Position numbers and translations under genes: made by a program. Positions 37,101-41,619 of a stretch of 64,000 bases of DNA are shown piece after piece; positions within the stretch are counted from its first letter, which is position 1; each line of letters begins with the position of its first letter. A model generated the notes under the pieces. The model was not told the origin of the DNA and made no database searches. It saw only the letters and a program-made list of their open reading frames with translations. The stretch lies in contig CP136061.1 in assembly GCA_032622095.1 (NCBI GenBank), positions 193,322,369-193,386,368 on the forward strand, in the 5' to 3' direction. This DNA is from Siphonodentalium dalli (lineage: Eukaryota > Mollusca > Scaphopoda > Gadilida > Siphonodentaliidae).

Positions 37101-40100
37101 CTTGTAACAAGCAGAACAAAATAACAAGTACAAGCAGATCAATTTATAGAATTATTGATTTGAAATACTTGGCAATATTTTACATTCATTTGATGATAAT
37201 AATTATGAACAATTGCTGTCCATTGTGTGAGGCATGCCTACTTGATTGGCTGCAGTGTGTTGACAAACACTTAGGGAGCAGTGAGAGTAAATTTTCACGC
37301 AACGCTAAACCGAATTCGTTAGCAAAGACCTTTGTCTCAGCATTAGAGGTGTTTATGATGATTAAATACTGGACACTGAGAGTGATATCGTCGAAATCAT
37401 TATCCACACCAACAGCTACAATATACTGACTATTTACATAAAGTGAAGCAGACTATACAGTGTCAAAAACAGTATCGTGAAATCCTAGATCGATAGTATT
37501 GTGCTATGCTCTTATGTCACTCTGCGTGCCAATAATACATGTGTGTCTTACTAAAAAAATATGAGGCTATAAATTATGTGATAAATACTACTTTGGTCTA
37601 CTTCATAAAAGATCAGTTTATCATTATTTGTGGTTAATATTTAACAGGACAAAGTCTACACTCCTGATCTATTAGGGATTCTTAGTGTCGCTTGAACCTA
37701 CAAATGAAAACATTTGAAATATATACTGTAAGCATGGAAATATCTGGGAAATTGGAATTGCTGAATTTTTCACCTCATGTACATGTGGGGTTAGGAGTTA
37801 TCATAGAAATAAATATAAATTGTATCATTGAATCGAGTCTTTTACAATACAAATGGCAGTCAACCAGCGGAAAAGTTACAATAATCTAGAATATTTTTTT
37901 TTGTAAAATCGATATTTCATAGGTTGCAACACTCACCGAAAAAGGGCAGCACACTGACACAGTATTGTTAGACACACATGAATTCCCTCCAAGTACTGTA
38001 AACAAGCCTCCTGGAAAAAGAAATAAACGGCGGCTATGTTGATAGATATGGCTTTTTTTAGGCTTTGATAGCCATGGCATATTTTCAAGAAATAATATCT
38101 AGCTACGACTTCAAAGCTAAGAGCAAATAACTAGTGTGAGCATTTGGTTGTTTTCAAAAGATACTGTTACCACAATCTTTCAGTTCTTTCAAAACAACAC
38201 TTCTTCCGGGTATTCAACAGAAAATCATATTTTTTCTAACTAACAAAGAACTATGAGAATTTGTAAACAACTGGAAAACTGGTAAAAATATTAGCTTTCA
38301 AAATCAGTGGTTTCCATAAAGATTCAAGTACAGTAATGCCCTAAATAATCAACTCCTTAACCACAGCAGAATTATGAGTAACTTTTCAGGATTTAGTCGA
38401 AAATATGACTTGTTGCCATTCGTCGGAAAGCTCTCATTGAGAGCTTTCCGATGAATGGCAACAAGCCATATTTGAAAATATTTTCAACAAGCCATGTTGA
38501 AAATATAGCTTGTTGCCATTCATCGGAAAGCTCTCAGTGAGAGCATTCTGATGAATGGCTAAAAGCCATATTTCCGACTATATCCTGAAAGTTACCCATA
38601 ATTATGTGGTTAAGCAGTCGATTATTTAGGGCATTACTGTATAATGATTTAGTTTTTTTCTCAATATTTTTTTATTGTGCTATTCACTGGCTCCTTCATG
38701 TCGGAAACTTTCTATGGTATATCATACTTACGAGGGTAGGCTCTTTATGGTATATCATACTTACGAGGGTAGGCTCTTTCATTCCAATCATTCTAAGTTG
38801 AGACACCACCAGGAACAAGGTATTGGATTTCTTCAGATAATCTGCTCGATCATCAGATATGCTGTACATAGGAATAAAACAGTCATAAAGATGATACAAA
38901 AATGAAAATACTGTTATCAAGTGCACGAGGGTGGTTATTTACACATTTTAAGAACAGTCAAAACAGCTTTGTAATATAACTATATGTATTGAGCTGTAAT
39001 GGCCCATGTTAATGCAATTATCGATGGGATGGTACACCATTAGAGGCCAATTATTAATGAAGTCTGGCCCTTTTTTGGATGGAATTTACATCCCTCATGA
39101 TGAAATCAGCCTTAAAACTCACTCCCGAATATTTTTTGAAAAAGTGAATTCTGGGTCTGACAAGTGTCAGGAGTCGACCTGTGCCCAACCTGTCACAATA
39201 TAAAATCCAATGTATAATAGTGTGGTGGTATAAAACAAGACCTACAGTAATGCTCTAAATAATCAACTCTTTAACCACAGGAGAATTATGGGTAATTTTT
39301 CAGGATTTAGTCGGAAATATGGCTTGTTGCCATTCATCGGAAAGCTCTCACCAATCAAGCCATATTTCCGACTAAATCCTGAAAAATTACCCATAATTCT
39401 CCTGTGGTTAAGGAGTCGATTATTTAGAGCATTACTGTACATGGGTAGAAAATGTCAATGCAGTGGTGACTGAGAATCAGGGTTCACTTGCTAAATTTGC
39501 CAATGGGAAAAATAATTCACATTATGGAAAAAATATTTTCATTTGCAAATGTTCTGGCAAGTCACCTTCAATTTCTCAAGACAGTTGACAAATATTGGTC
39601 AATCAATACCATTCATGTAGTTAATCTGATAGCTATTAGTATCGATGGATGGAGGGATTACCCATATTTAGTGTGGTGGTGTTTACATAGATAATCCTCT
39701 TGTGGTGTGCCTTCTGATGAAGCAACCCTGCTATCATTTTATTGTTTGGTGATTGGTTTATTGTTGTATGATAAACCACAATGAGATGCGAGTATAATTA
39801 TTAACTAACTGCTTTCCTATCGATATCAAAAGTCCTTCAAACTGCGAGCATCAAGACTTATTGTTGCAGAAAACGGTACTATCACGGATAGCATTTGGCA
39901 AATTCTAAAAGAATTTGGCAAAAAATATTTTCATTTGGCAAATTATTTGGTAAAAGTAAATTTTGGTCCATTGCGGACCCTGCTGATATATATATCAATT
40001 AACTTTAACAACTAATCTTAGATGGCCTGGTGTACATTTTGTCCACAATCAGCCCTCTCCATCCAAAATGTTCTGAAACGGCATCACATTGCTCTGGTCA

Positions 40101-40933
40101 GCTTGATTTTCAATAATAATTGTTACAGCAGTTCCTACCATAAAGACTTCTGGCTATATGATTATATCCTTCTGAGTATGGCAGCTGAGTATAATAGTGA
40201 TATTTGTTTACTTCAGAAGGTAGATATTTATCATTGTTTATAAAGGAAATGTAAAGCAGTTATTAACCACTGCGAACTAAGAAGCCTCCACAATTTTCTA
40301 TTGAGGATCAAGCCTGAGTTTAGTGTGCCAGTCATTTGCAGAATGAGGTCCCCAGAGGGTGAATTTAGTGACGCTATCCCGTATAGCGGGCTATCATCAC
40401 TAAATTCACCCTCTGGGAACCTCATTCTGCATCTGTTATGGGAGACACAGACTCAGATTGAAGTTCCAAAATGGTGAATATTGATGTTCACCCATTGGGA
40501 ACCTCGATTATGCAATGTGTCGTCTGCCAATTTGGGGATATAGAGAAACTAAACTAAAAAAGAAATAGAATCTAGGTGAAGAAGTTTCTATAGAAATTTG
40601 ATAATAAAGAAACTATCAAGAGAGGATGAGGCCTAAGCAGAATGAGGTACCCAGAGGGTGAATTTAGTAATGCTAGCCCACTATGTGGGATAGCATCACT
40701 AAATTCAACCTCTGGGGACCTCATTCTGTAAAAGACAGGCACACTAAACTCAGGCATGCTGAGGATGGAGAATTAGTAATCACAAGCCACCTTTTCAGCT
40801 TTCCACTCTGTGACAAAGACGGCCTCCTGATTCTTTTAACAGGTGGCTCTGCCTCCTGGTTTTCTCCTTTCAGCTCATCAATAGCCAAACTGATTTCCAT
40901 CTGAATGGCGTTAACTAAAGTCTGTATGAGGTA
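3272..40933 (-). CDS. ATR: ATR checkpoint kinase gene, N-terminal HEAT-repeat section (12 exons visible)
   Basis: ATR is the nuclear PI3K-like kinase that, bound to ATRIP, senses RPA-coated single-stranded DNA and phosphorylates CHK1 during replication stress. Twelve exons on the minus strand, at 40933-40791, 38861-38765, 38010-37937, 36575-36412, 27782-27715, 24430-24349, 21830-21736, 20219-20116, 16076-15978, 11111-11035, 10739-10632 and 3404-3272, have GT/AG borders and compatible phases at all eleven junctions. They give 414 codons with no stop. The peptide follows human ATR from memory in order: [13 protein letters not shown] against the YLLGPLYAALKME region, then [11 protein letters not shown] against LEWRTAVYNWA, and finally [13 protein letters not shown] against LMEDPDKDVRVAF. 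This is the alpha-solenoid that scaffolds ATRIP; no kinase motif is present here. The start of the gene was not found in the window, and the last exon ends in phase 2, so the gene continues beyond the left edge. Intact splice sites and frame argue for a functional gene. Naming is from remembered similarity, not a search. Confidence -1.
3439..3876. mobile_element. Double-hairpin element, complete copy with 10-bp target duplication
   Basis: Flanked by GTGAATCTCC at 3429-3438 and 3877-3886. Each end folds on itself: GAGGTCCCCAGAGGGTGAAT pairs with the CACCCTCTGGGAACCTC that follows, and a second such hairpin closes the right end. The termini (AAGTCTGCAAACAG and GTTTGTAGGCTT) are also inverted repeats. 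No ORF. A 9-11 bp duplication with long terminal repeats recalls Mutator-like elements, but I cannot assign a superfamily. Confidence -1.
3887..4224. other. Intron, no recognised feature
   Basis: A T-run at 4028-4038 and otherwise unique sequence; no exon signal. Confidence -1.
5745..8397 (+). pseudogene. Reverse transcriptase ORF, dead (in-frame stop and inserted element)
   Basis: Copies element RNA into DNA at the target in intact relatives. Visible blocks: [20 protein letters not shown], the palm motif [13 protein letters not shown] (about codon 262 counted from 5607), [20 protein letters not shown] and the catalytic [10 protein letters not shown] at 6645-6674, where FADD replaces the commoner YADD. 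A TAA at 6684-6686 stops the frame, and the same frame resumes at once and continues to 7295 with the X-domain motif SARYLGVNI. The last 56 codons, containing [16 protein letters not shown] and ending GY-stop, are at 8230-8397 beyond an inserted element. Not a functional protein. No endonuclease domain. Confidence -1.
7296..8221. mobile_element. TIR element with subterminal 16-bp repeats and 8-bp target duplication
   Basis: ACGCCAGA at 7288-7295 and 8222-8229 flanks 926 bp whose ends are inverted repeats: GAATGGCAGCTAACTGGGAC left and GGTATCCAGCTAACTGGGAC read inward from the right. Both ends consist of copies of CTAACTGGGACCTTGG, about five on the left and six on the right. An 8-bp duplication fits the hAT superfamily. 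No transposase; the interior has (AT)n near 7537. Removing it restores the reverse transcriptase frame. Confidence -1.
9594..10289. other. Intron, no recognised feature
   Basis: AT-rich unique sequence without coding signal or terminal repeats. Confidence -1.
10290..10560 (+). repeat. CATAACTC family, short copy
   Basis: Contains GGCCATAACTCTGGTGAAAG, then CCAACTTGACCTGTATTTTG and CTCACATACCAATTTC, the motif order shared with 11300-12110, 16746-18870 and, inverted, 32870-33400. Confidence -1.
10632..10739 (-). CDS. ATR: ATR exon k
   Basis: 108 nt; two bases complete Glu from exon j, exit phase 1. The acceptor is CACATTTTCAG and the donor GCAAA/GTAAGT. It encodes [20 protein letters not shown] plus [15 protein letters not shown], matching the human KPFLFLLKKKIPSPVKL region. 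The intron to exon j is only about 300 bp. Confidence -1.
10860..11005. repeat. Short AGTAATGC/ACTTTGCAAAGTA repeat
   Basis: GTAATGCGTTACTTTTC, TGCATTACTTTGC and two GCAAAGTAATGGGA-like palindromic pieces lie between ATR exons j and k. Looks like the end of a small TIR element; boundaries unclear. Confidence -1.
11035..11111 (-). CDS. ATR: ATR exon j
   Basis: 77 nt; one base completes Leu from exon i, exit phase 1. The acceptor is TTTTCATTTCAG and the donor TTGAAG/GTGAGA. The peptide is [20 protein letters not shown] plus CDNIE. Read in phase 0 it would begin with a stop at the third codon, which identifies the correct upstream donor in exon i. Confidence -1.
11163..11298 (+). repeat. 28-bp minisatellite, five units
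   Basis: Units start 28 bp apart (ACAGACC at 11166, 11194, 11222, 11250, 11278), each reading TTACAGACCTTCAACTAAAT and an AT tail, with very few differences. Lies in the ATR intron just upstream of exon j. Confidence -1.
11299..12110 (+). repeat. CATAACTC family, several degraded units
   Basis: Three blocks with GGTCATAACTC, CCCATAACTCATGTG and GGGCATAACTCAATC, each followed by TTGGCCTG and ACCAAATAT. A palindromic insert near 11817-11875 carries GTGGCTAGCCAC twice. Confidence -1.
12300..14750 (+). repeat. GTGAGCTAAAA family, long copy split by a double-hairpin element
   Basis: Opens with CAATGACTGTGGAGACGCTC, repeats ACCTCATTTGAACAAATCTG and CCAAATATGAACC blocks, and ends with ACGG microsatellite (14642-14703) and CTCAGGTGAGCTAAAAAG. 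The same order recurs at 42370-42890, 45430-46080 and, in pieces, 46430-46900. The element at 13405-13826 interrupts it. No protein recognised; class unknown. Confidence -1.
13405..13826. mobile_element. Double-hairpin element
   Basis: From AAGCCTGAATTCAGTGTG to CAGACACTCTTAATTCAAGCTT. Two self-complementary ends (AAAGAGTGAAACTAGTGATG with a diverged partner, and GGTGATGCTAGCC) around the same core as 3439-3876 (GATGAGGCCTAAGCAGAATG). No clean target duplication seen. Confidence -1.
14953..15231 (-). CDS. Unassigned 92-codon ORF
   Basis: Open frame with ordinary codon use (for example [20 protein letters not shown]) in the intron between ATR exons i and j. No family recognised, no convincing splice sites giving the ATR phase, and the flanking exons already join in frame without it. 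It may be a transposon relic or chance. Confidence -1.
   Translation of the reverse strand: MHAFQVFIMLIPGLHIKLKSFHVTSSNTSRSLQTLYNELCRNNRNIKEIFRSREIEVNHARVQNHYWVKDTQFMNFLLFAVLFEDTNTFKII
15232..15977. other. Intron, no recognised feature
   Basis: Unique sequence; short CAGGTGGTCGCTCACGGCAG-like repeat near 15779-15880 also seen at 12130-12170. No exon. Confidence -1.
15978..16076 (-). CDS. ATR: ATR exon i, with two competing donors
   Basis: 99 nt; one base completes His from exon h, exit phase 2 at donor CT/GTGAGTAAAG. The acceptor is TTTTTTCTTACAG. It encodes [20 protein letters not shown], then [12 protein letters not shown], with Leu completed by exon j. A second strong donor, GTC/GTGAGT, lies 26 nt earlier (exon end 16004). 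Only the distal donor keeps exon j in frame and gives the spacing seen in human ATR. Confidence -1.
16332..16533. mobile_element. TA-flanked MITE with 50-bp inverted ends
   Basis: Left TATATATAGCAGATATGGCA and, read inward from the right, the same bases; the pairing continues through GCATGTTATATATAC and CCGAAACA, about 50 bp each side with few mismatches. The interior is short. Probably Tc1/mariner type. Confidence -1.
16601..16745 (+). mobile_element. tRNA-derived SINE-like unit
   Basis: Carries a type-2 RNA polymerase III promoter: A-box-like GGTGGCCGTGTGGT and B box GGTTCGAATCCC about 50 bases later. The tail is an ATCTTATTTTA direct repeat (16713-16740), as in SINEs. The tRNA-like part does not fold into a clean cloverleaf by eye, so it is not called a tRNA gene. 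Confidence -1.
16746..18870 (+). repeat. CATAACTC family, long multi-unit stretch
   Basis: At least six units with AAGGGGCATAACTC or similar, followed by TTCGAACTTGACCTGT and ACATACCAAATTT. It ends in ACGGACGGACGGACAGACAG (about 18803) and TTTTTTCAAAAAGGGCGTAT. Two short gaps carry a GAATGGAAAATTC family. Short open frames in it are not genes. Confidence -1.
18985..19047. mobile_element. Tiny hAT-type remnant
   Basis: About 60 bp beginning TAGGTGTTGACTAGTCGACT and ending in CTAGTCGTTTCAACACTA, the termini of the hAT-like element at 24963-26863 with nearly no interior. Possible imperfect flanking duplication only. Confidence -1.
19048..19330 (+). repeat. GAATGGAAA family with CAGACAGAC tail
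   Basis: CTCTAGAATAGAAAATGTGA, then CAAATTTCATTTAGATCAG and a GGACGAACGG/ACAGACAG tract, ending in GGGGGTATAATAAT. Other copies: 20330-20770, 21220-21420. Confidence -1.
19745..20085 (-). mobile_element. Double-hairpin element, degraded
   Basis: Right half complete: GGTTCCCAGAAGGTCAATTT with the CGCCCTCTGGGGACCTC partner, ending ACAGACATTTGCAGGCTT. The left hairpin is reduced to CCAGAGGGCGCATTTAGTGA. It lies about 30 bp from the donor side of ATR exon h. Confidence -1.
20116..20219 (-). CDS. ATR: ATR exon h
   Basis: 104 nt, phase 0 in, phase 2 out. The acceptor is CCTGTTTTCAG and the donor CTACA/GTGAGT. It encodes [20 protein letters not shown] plus [14 protein letters not shown], matching the human region around EVIRASCVSGFFILLQQ. 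A truncated second copy of its 5' end lies about 560 bp upstream in the same intron. Confidence -1.
20330..20770 (+). repeat. GAATGGAAA family, two units, ending in a G-run
   Basis: Two units each with ATAACTCTAGAATGGAAAA and CCAAATTTCATTCAGATC, ending at a G-run (20750-20764) and TATAATTAAA. It abuts the truncated exon copy at 20771. Confidence -1.
20771..20818 (-). pseudogene. Truncated duplicate of the 5' end of ATR exon h
   Basis: After an acceptor-like ATTATTTTCAG, the bases ACTGACAGG are followed by a reading frame giving [15 protein letters not shown] and then a stop. This resembles the exon h start [15 protein letters not shown], with a small deletion. The similarity ends where a dispersed repeat with a G-run begins (20764). 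If spliced in, it would truncate ATR. I read it as a partial local duplication cut by a repeat insertion; a chance resemblance is less likely because both splice acceptor and frame agree. Confidence -1.
21220..21712 (+). repeat. GAATGGAAA family followed by a double-hairpin fragment
   Basis: 21220-21420 repeats the GAATGGAAA family with CAGACAGACAGATAAATGG. 21421-21712 is the right hairpin arm (CACCCTCTGGGGACCTC) and core of the double-hairpin family. It ends 24 bp before ATR exon g. Confidence -1.
21736..21830 (-). CDS. ATR: ATR exon g
   Basis: 95 nt; two bases complete Glu from exon f, exit phase 0. The acceptor is TTTTATTTGTAG and the donor ATTT/GTGAGT. The peptide [20 protein letters not shown] plus [11 protein letters not shown] matches the human FLLTLFPRRIFLEWRTAVYNWA stretch. 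A 76-codon open frame on the plus strand across this exon is its antisense shadow. Confidence -1.
22052..22101 (+). repeat. 50-base poly-C tract
   Basis: An uninterrupted run of about 50 C in the intron upstream of ATR exon g. It generates long glycine or proline open frames on both strands that are artefacts. Confidence -1.
22240..22340 (+). mobile_element. Fragment of Kolobok-type element J family
   Basis: GTTCCTCGACTCGAATCAAA through CCCCGAAGCCAAAGAAATAG to ATTGAGTACCTTTAC repeats the right arm of the element at 54924-55408. Confidence -1.
22430..23312 (+). repeat. AAGATGGC family and a CATAAC-type stretch
   Basis: 22430-22900 has units of the array at 34740-36190 (CCATCTAGTGGTCACCCC, GTAGGGTGTGC). 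22900-23312 has GACCGAACCCATTTGAACTT and related motifs. No coding signal. Confidence -1.
23313..23905. mobile_element. Family C TTAA MITE, split by a second TTAA element
   Basis: TTAA at 23313-23316 and 23902-23905. Left TCCTTTCAAGATGGGAGC, right read inward CCCTTTCATGACTGGAGC. Its AT-rich core contains another element at 23497-23839. Confidence -1.
23497..23839. mobile_element. Nested TTAA element
   Basis: TTAA at 23497-23500 and 23836-23839; ends CCCTTTGGAGAGTATC and, read inward, CCCTTTGGCGAGTAGAAC. It contains paired CGACATATATGTCG palindromes (23773, 23811) and ACGTCATATACATGACGT. It differs from element D at 4571-9448 beyond the CCCTTTG start. Confidence -1.
23906..24348. other. Intron, no recognised feature
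   Basis: Unique sequence with short repeats of CAGTACAGACATATAGC type near 24110-24175. No exon signal until exon f. Confidence -1.
24349..24430 (-). CDS. ATR: ATR exon f
   Basis: 82 nt, phase 0 in, phase 1 out. The acceptor is TTTTCTCTTCAG and the donor ATAG/GTGGGT. It encodes [20 protein letters not shown] and NSLSDKI, matching the human HSDDGCLKLTTFAANLLTLS segment. Confidence -1.
24963..26863. mobile_element. hAT-like element with BED-finger remnant
   Basis: Target duplication AATCTACT at 24955-24962 and AAACTACT at 26864-26871 (one mismatch). Ends TAGTGTTGAAACGATTAATC and, read inward, TAGTGTTGAAACGATTAGTG. hAT elements make 8-bp duplications and often have TAGTG/CAGTG ends. The length, 1.9 kb, is short for an autonomous element. 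Confidence -1.
26269..26475 (+). pseudogene. BED-type zinc-finger remnant in hAT-like element
   Basis: A 68-codon frame with the pattern RCSIVC, then 16-20 residues, then KEHFYTKH, that is C-x3-C and H-x4-H, like the BED fingers found at the N-terminus of hAT transposases and ZBED proteins. No RNase H-like transposase core follows before the right end, so the element is defective. Confidence -1.
26872..27714. other. Intron with one palindromic MITE
   Basis: 27378-27480 carries TTTTTCGTGGGGTTTTTAAT, TTTCGTGGTTATCAACAACC and the inverted ATGAAACCACGAAAATAGG, ending TTTTACAGTA: a small palindromic repeat. The rest is unique without coding signal. Confidence -1.
27715..27782 (-). CDS. ATR: ATR exon e
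   Basis: 68 nt; two bases complete Ser from exon d, exit phase 0. The acceptor is TTTCTTGCAG and the donor CCT/GTAAGT. The peptide [20 protein letters not shown] plus IP matches the human ILEDLCGMLSLPWI segment. The intron upstream of it (27783-36411) is 8.6 kb and holds a hAT-like element and two tandem arrays. Confidence -1.
27965..28115. mobile_element. Double-hairpin family, single hairpin only
   Basis: One hairpin: GAATGAGGTCCTCAAAGGGT, AATTTAGTGATGCTAGCC, then TCACCATCTGGGGACCTC and CAAATGTCAGACACATTAAT. It may be a solo product of recombination between the two hairpins of a full element. Confidence -1.
28116..29100. other. Intron, no recognised feature
   Basis: Mostly unique; a short palindrome AAAGTGGAATTCCCACTTT at 28635. 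A-run at 28249-28264. No exon. Confidence -1.
29101..29504 (+). repeat. ~170-bp tandem repeat, left part
   Basis: Shares CTCAGTTTAACTCAATTATA and TTGTGTAAATGACAGG with the array at 31854-32870, from which it is separated by a hAT-like element. Confidence -1.
29513..31845. mobile_element. hAT-like element inserted in the ~170-bp array
   Basis: Flanks GGTACTAT (29505-29512) and AGTAATAT (31846-31853), 6 of 8 identical. Ends TAGGGCAGGGCGATATTGGC and, read inward, TAGTGCTGGGCGATATGACG. Own length about 1.4 kb after removing the insert at 29904-30795; no transposase frame. Confidence -1.
29904..30795. mobile_element. 892-bp insertion with 13-bp target duplication
   Basis: GATAATAAATACT is at 29891-29903 and 30796-30808. 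A long, variable-type duplication suggests target-primed retrotransposition. The interior repeats TACCCGCA or TACCCAC about ten times between 30250 and 30560. It ends with GGTCCTGATGAAGATACAC, then an AT-rich TAATTATATTAT tail. No reverse transcriptase; the family was not recognised. Confidence -1.
31854..32870 (+). repeat. ~170-bp tandem array
   Basis: Five to six diverged units, each with AAATACAGGGAGGGAACACC, CAGTTCAGCAGTTCAAAATC and TTTAACTCAATTATAACG-type segments. Open frames are short and not conserved between units. Confidence -1.
32871..33400 (-). repeat. CATAACTC family, inverted
   Basis: Reverse-orientation motifs such as GAACTTGACCT read on the minus strand and ACTTAGAAAT, with a TCCATCCATCCGTCTG tract at 32952. 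Confidence -1.
33401..34463. other. Intron, no recognised feature
   Basis: Unique AT-rich sequence, no exon or terminal repeats seen. Confidence -1.
34464..34702. mobile_element. Family C TTAA MITE, uninterrupted
   Basis: TTAA at both ends, CCCTTCTATCACTGGAGC left and CCCTATCATGATGGGAGC read inward from the right. Contains CGCATATATAAGAGAATGCA. With 3040-3263 and 41333-41607 it shows the family without insertions. Confidence -1.
34735..36195 (+). repeat. ~160-bp tandem array with AAGATGGC motifs
   Basis: About eight diverged units built from AAATCCAAGATGGCTGCTGG, AGCCATGTTTTT, TGGCTCCCATCTAGAGGTCA and CTGTAGGGTGTGCCAAAGGA. It ends in GATGGACAGACACAAGGATG and a GTTGAGCTAAAAAAT tail, so the array is the body of a longer dispersed family. 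No coding capacity. Confidence -1.
36412..36575 (-). CDS. ATR: ATR exon d
   Basis: 164 nt; one base completes Arg from exon c, exit phase 1. The acceptor is CATGTTTTCAG and the donor CCAA/GTATGT. It encodes [20 protein letters not shown] followed by [20 protein letters not shown] and [14 protein letters not shown], two helical repeats. A methionine-initiated reading of this region continues past the donor only by chance. Confidence -1.
36984..37487. mobile_element. hAT-like MITE
   Basis: Flanks GATTGATA (36976-36983) and GATCGATA (37488-37495). Ends CAGGGCTTCACGATATCC and, read inward, TAGGATTTCACGATACTG. The interior has overlapping open frames on both strands (37160-37429) that match nothing I recognise. 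Confidence -1.
37937..38010 (-). CDS. ATR: ATR exon c
   Basis: 74 nt, phase 0 in, phase 2 out. The acceptor is TTTCTTTTTCCAG and the donor TTTTTCG/GTGAGT. The peptide is [20 protein letters not shown] plus AALF, a hydrophobic HEAT helix that follows directly on exon b and matches the human VIEMLEGIAVVLQLTALC region. Confidence -1.
38331..38639. mobile_element. Palindromic TA-flanked MITE
   Basis: TA/CAGTAATGCCCTAAATAATC to GATTATTTAGGGCATTACTG/TA. The arms pair over most of their length (AACCACAGCAGAATTATG, TTCAGGATTTAGTC). A second internal hairpin around GGAAAGCTCTCA is duplicated. Likely Tc1/mariner type. Confidence -1.
38714..38779 (-). repeat. Perfect 33-bp tandem duplication across a splice donor
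   Basis: Two identical units, 38714-38746 and 38747-38779, each with the end of ATR exon b (CCTACCCTC on the minus strand) and donor GTAAGTATG. See exon b. Confidence -1.
38765..38861 (-). CDS. ATR: ATR exon b, with a duplicated splice donor
   Basis: 97 nt; enters with one base (AG/C completes Ser) and exits in phase 0. It encodes [17 protein letters not shown] and then [15 protein letters not shown]. The acceptor is TATGTACAG. The last 15 exon bases plus 18 intron bases, including donor GTAAGT, are repeated perfectly in tandem, so a second identical donor lies 33 nt downstream at 38731. Use of the second donor would add 11 residues in frame. The boundary given uses the first donor, which best fits the human spacing. 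Confidence -1.
39245..39437. mobile_element. Palindromic TA-flanked MITE
   Basis: CAGTAATGCTCTAAATAATC at the left, its inverse at the right, flanked by TA. The arms are almost perfectly complementary over some 85 bp with a short central loop. Confidence -1.
39438..40310. other. Intron, no recognised feature
   Basis: Unique sequence. A 73-codon open frame at 40022-40243 has no recognisable domain or splice context. Confidence -1.
40311..40762. mobile_element. Double-hairpin element
   Basis: AAGCCTGAGTTTAGTGTGCC to GGCACACTAAACTCAGGC. Left hairpin GGTCCCCAGAGGGTGAATTT with its inverse, right hairpin GGTACCCAGAGGGTGAATTT with AAATTCAACCTCTGGGGACC; the core is shorter than in 3439-3876. Flanking TGAGGAT on both sides may be the target duplication. 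It ends 29 bp from the donor of ATR exon a. Confidence -1.
40791..40933 (-). CDS. ATR: ATR exon a (first visible)
   Basis: 143 nt, entry phase 0, exit phase 2. The acceptor is TTTCTTTTCAAG and the donor AAAAG/GTGGCT. It encodes [13 protein letters not shown] followed by an acidic stretch and the basic [13 protein letters not shown], aligned with the human segment that carries KRRRLSSS. An alternative acceptor nine bases inside (CATACAG) would remove the conserved YLI, so the outer AG is preferred. The preceding exon was not found. Confidence -1.
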
Positions 40934-41081
40934 CTTGAAAAGAAATGTTTGAATCTATTTAAAAAGAAAGGCCAAGGATTAAATATACCTATTCACCTGT
41001 ACATGTATATAAAGGTACCAAAAGGAAACAAAATCTTTTGTTAGGTAAATTATAAGGTATAAAATATTAATGGCAGTACTA

Positions 41082-41316
41082 CAGTAATGCTCTAAGTAAT
41101 CGACTCCTTAACCACAGCAGAATTATGGGTAACTTTTCAGGATTTAGTCGGAAATATGTCTTGTTGCCATTCATCGAAAAGCTCTCGGGAGAGCATCGAA
41201 AAGCTCTCGGGGAGAGCTTTCCGATGAAAGGCAACAAGCTATATTTCCGACTAAATCCTGAAAAGTTACCCATATTTCTGCTGTGGTTAAGGAGTCGATT
41301 ACTTAGAGCATTACTG
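41082..41316. mobile_element. Palindromic TA-flanked MITE
   Basis: TA/CAGTAATGCTCTAAGTAATC and its inverse, with arms running through GGATTTAGTCGGAAATATG. The centre repeats GAAAAGCTCTCGG twice. Confidence -1.
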
Positions 41317-41332
41317 TATATAAACTGCATGA

Positions 41333-41607
41333 TTAACCCTTCCATGAATGGAGCTTCTCGAAATTTTGCGAAAACTCTGCACCAATGCATAGGATCATAT
41401 AGGCGAGTCTCCCATAGGGAGCCTCGCACATATAAGAGAATCCATTGGCCTAACAATATGTATTTACCTTGACCTTGTGAGCCAGTGCATTCTCTTACAT
41501 ACACATGTATGCGAGGAATCCTATGGGAGACTCACCTATATAACAGAATGCACTGGCAAAGGATCTTTAACGCTGTACGAGCACAGCTCCCATCATGAAA
41601 TAGTTAA
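41333..41607. mobile_element. Family C TTAA MITE
   Basis: TTAACCCTTCCATGAATGGA left; TTAACTATTTCATGATGGGA read inward from the right. Begins 17 bp after the preceding palindromic MITE. Confidence -1.
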
Positions 41608-41619
41608 GCCGCCCTTGAT

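Noticed and set aside
41079-41504. 141-codon minus ORF and a 115-codon plus ORF
   Set aside because: They run through a palindromic MITE and a TTAA MITE; the palindrome gives the same residues on both strands.
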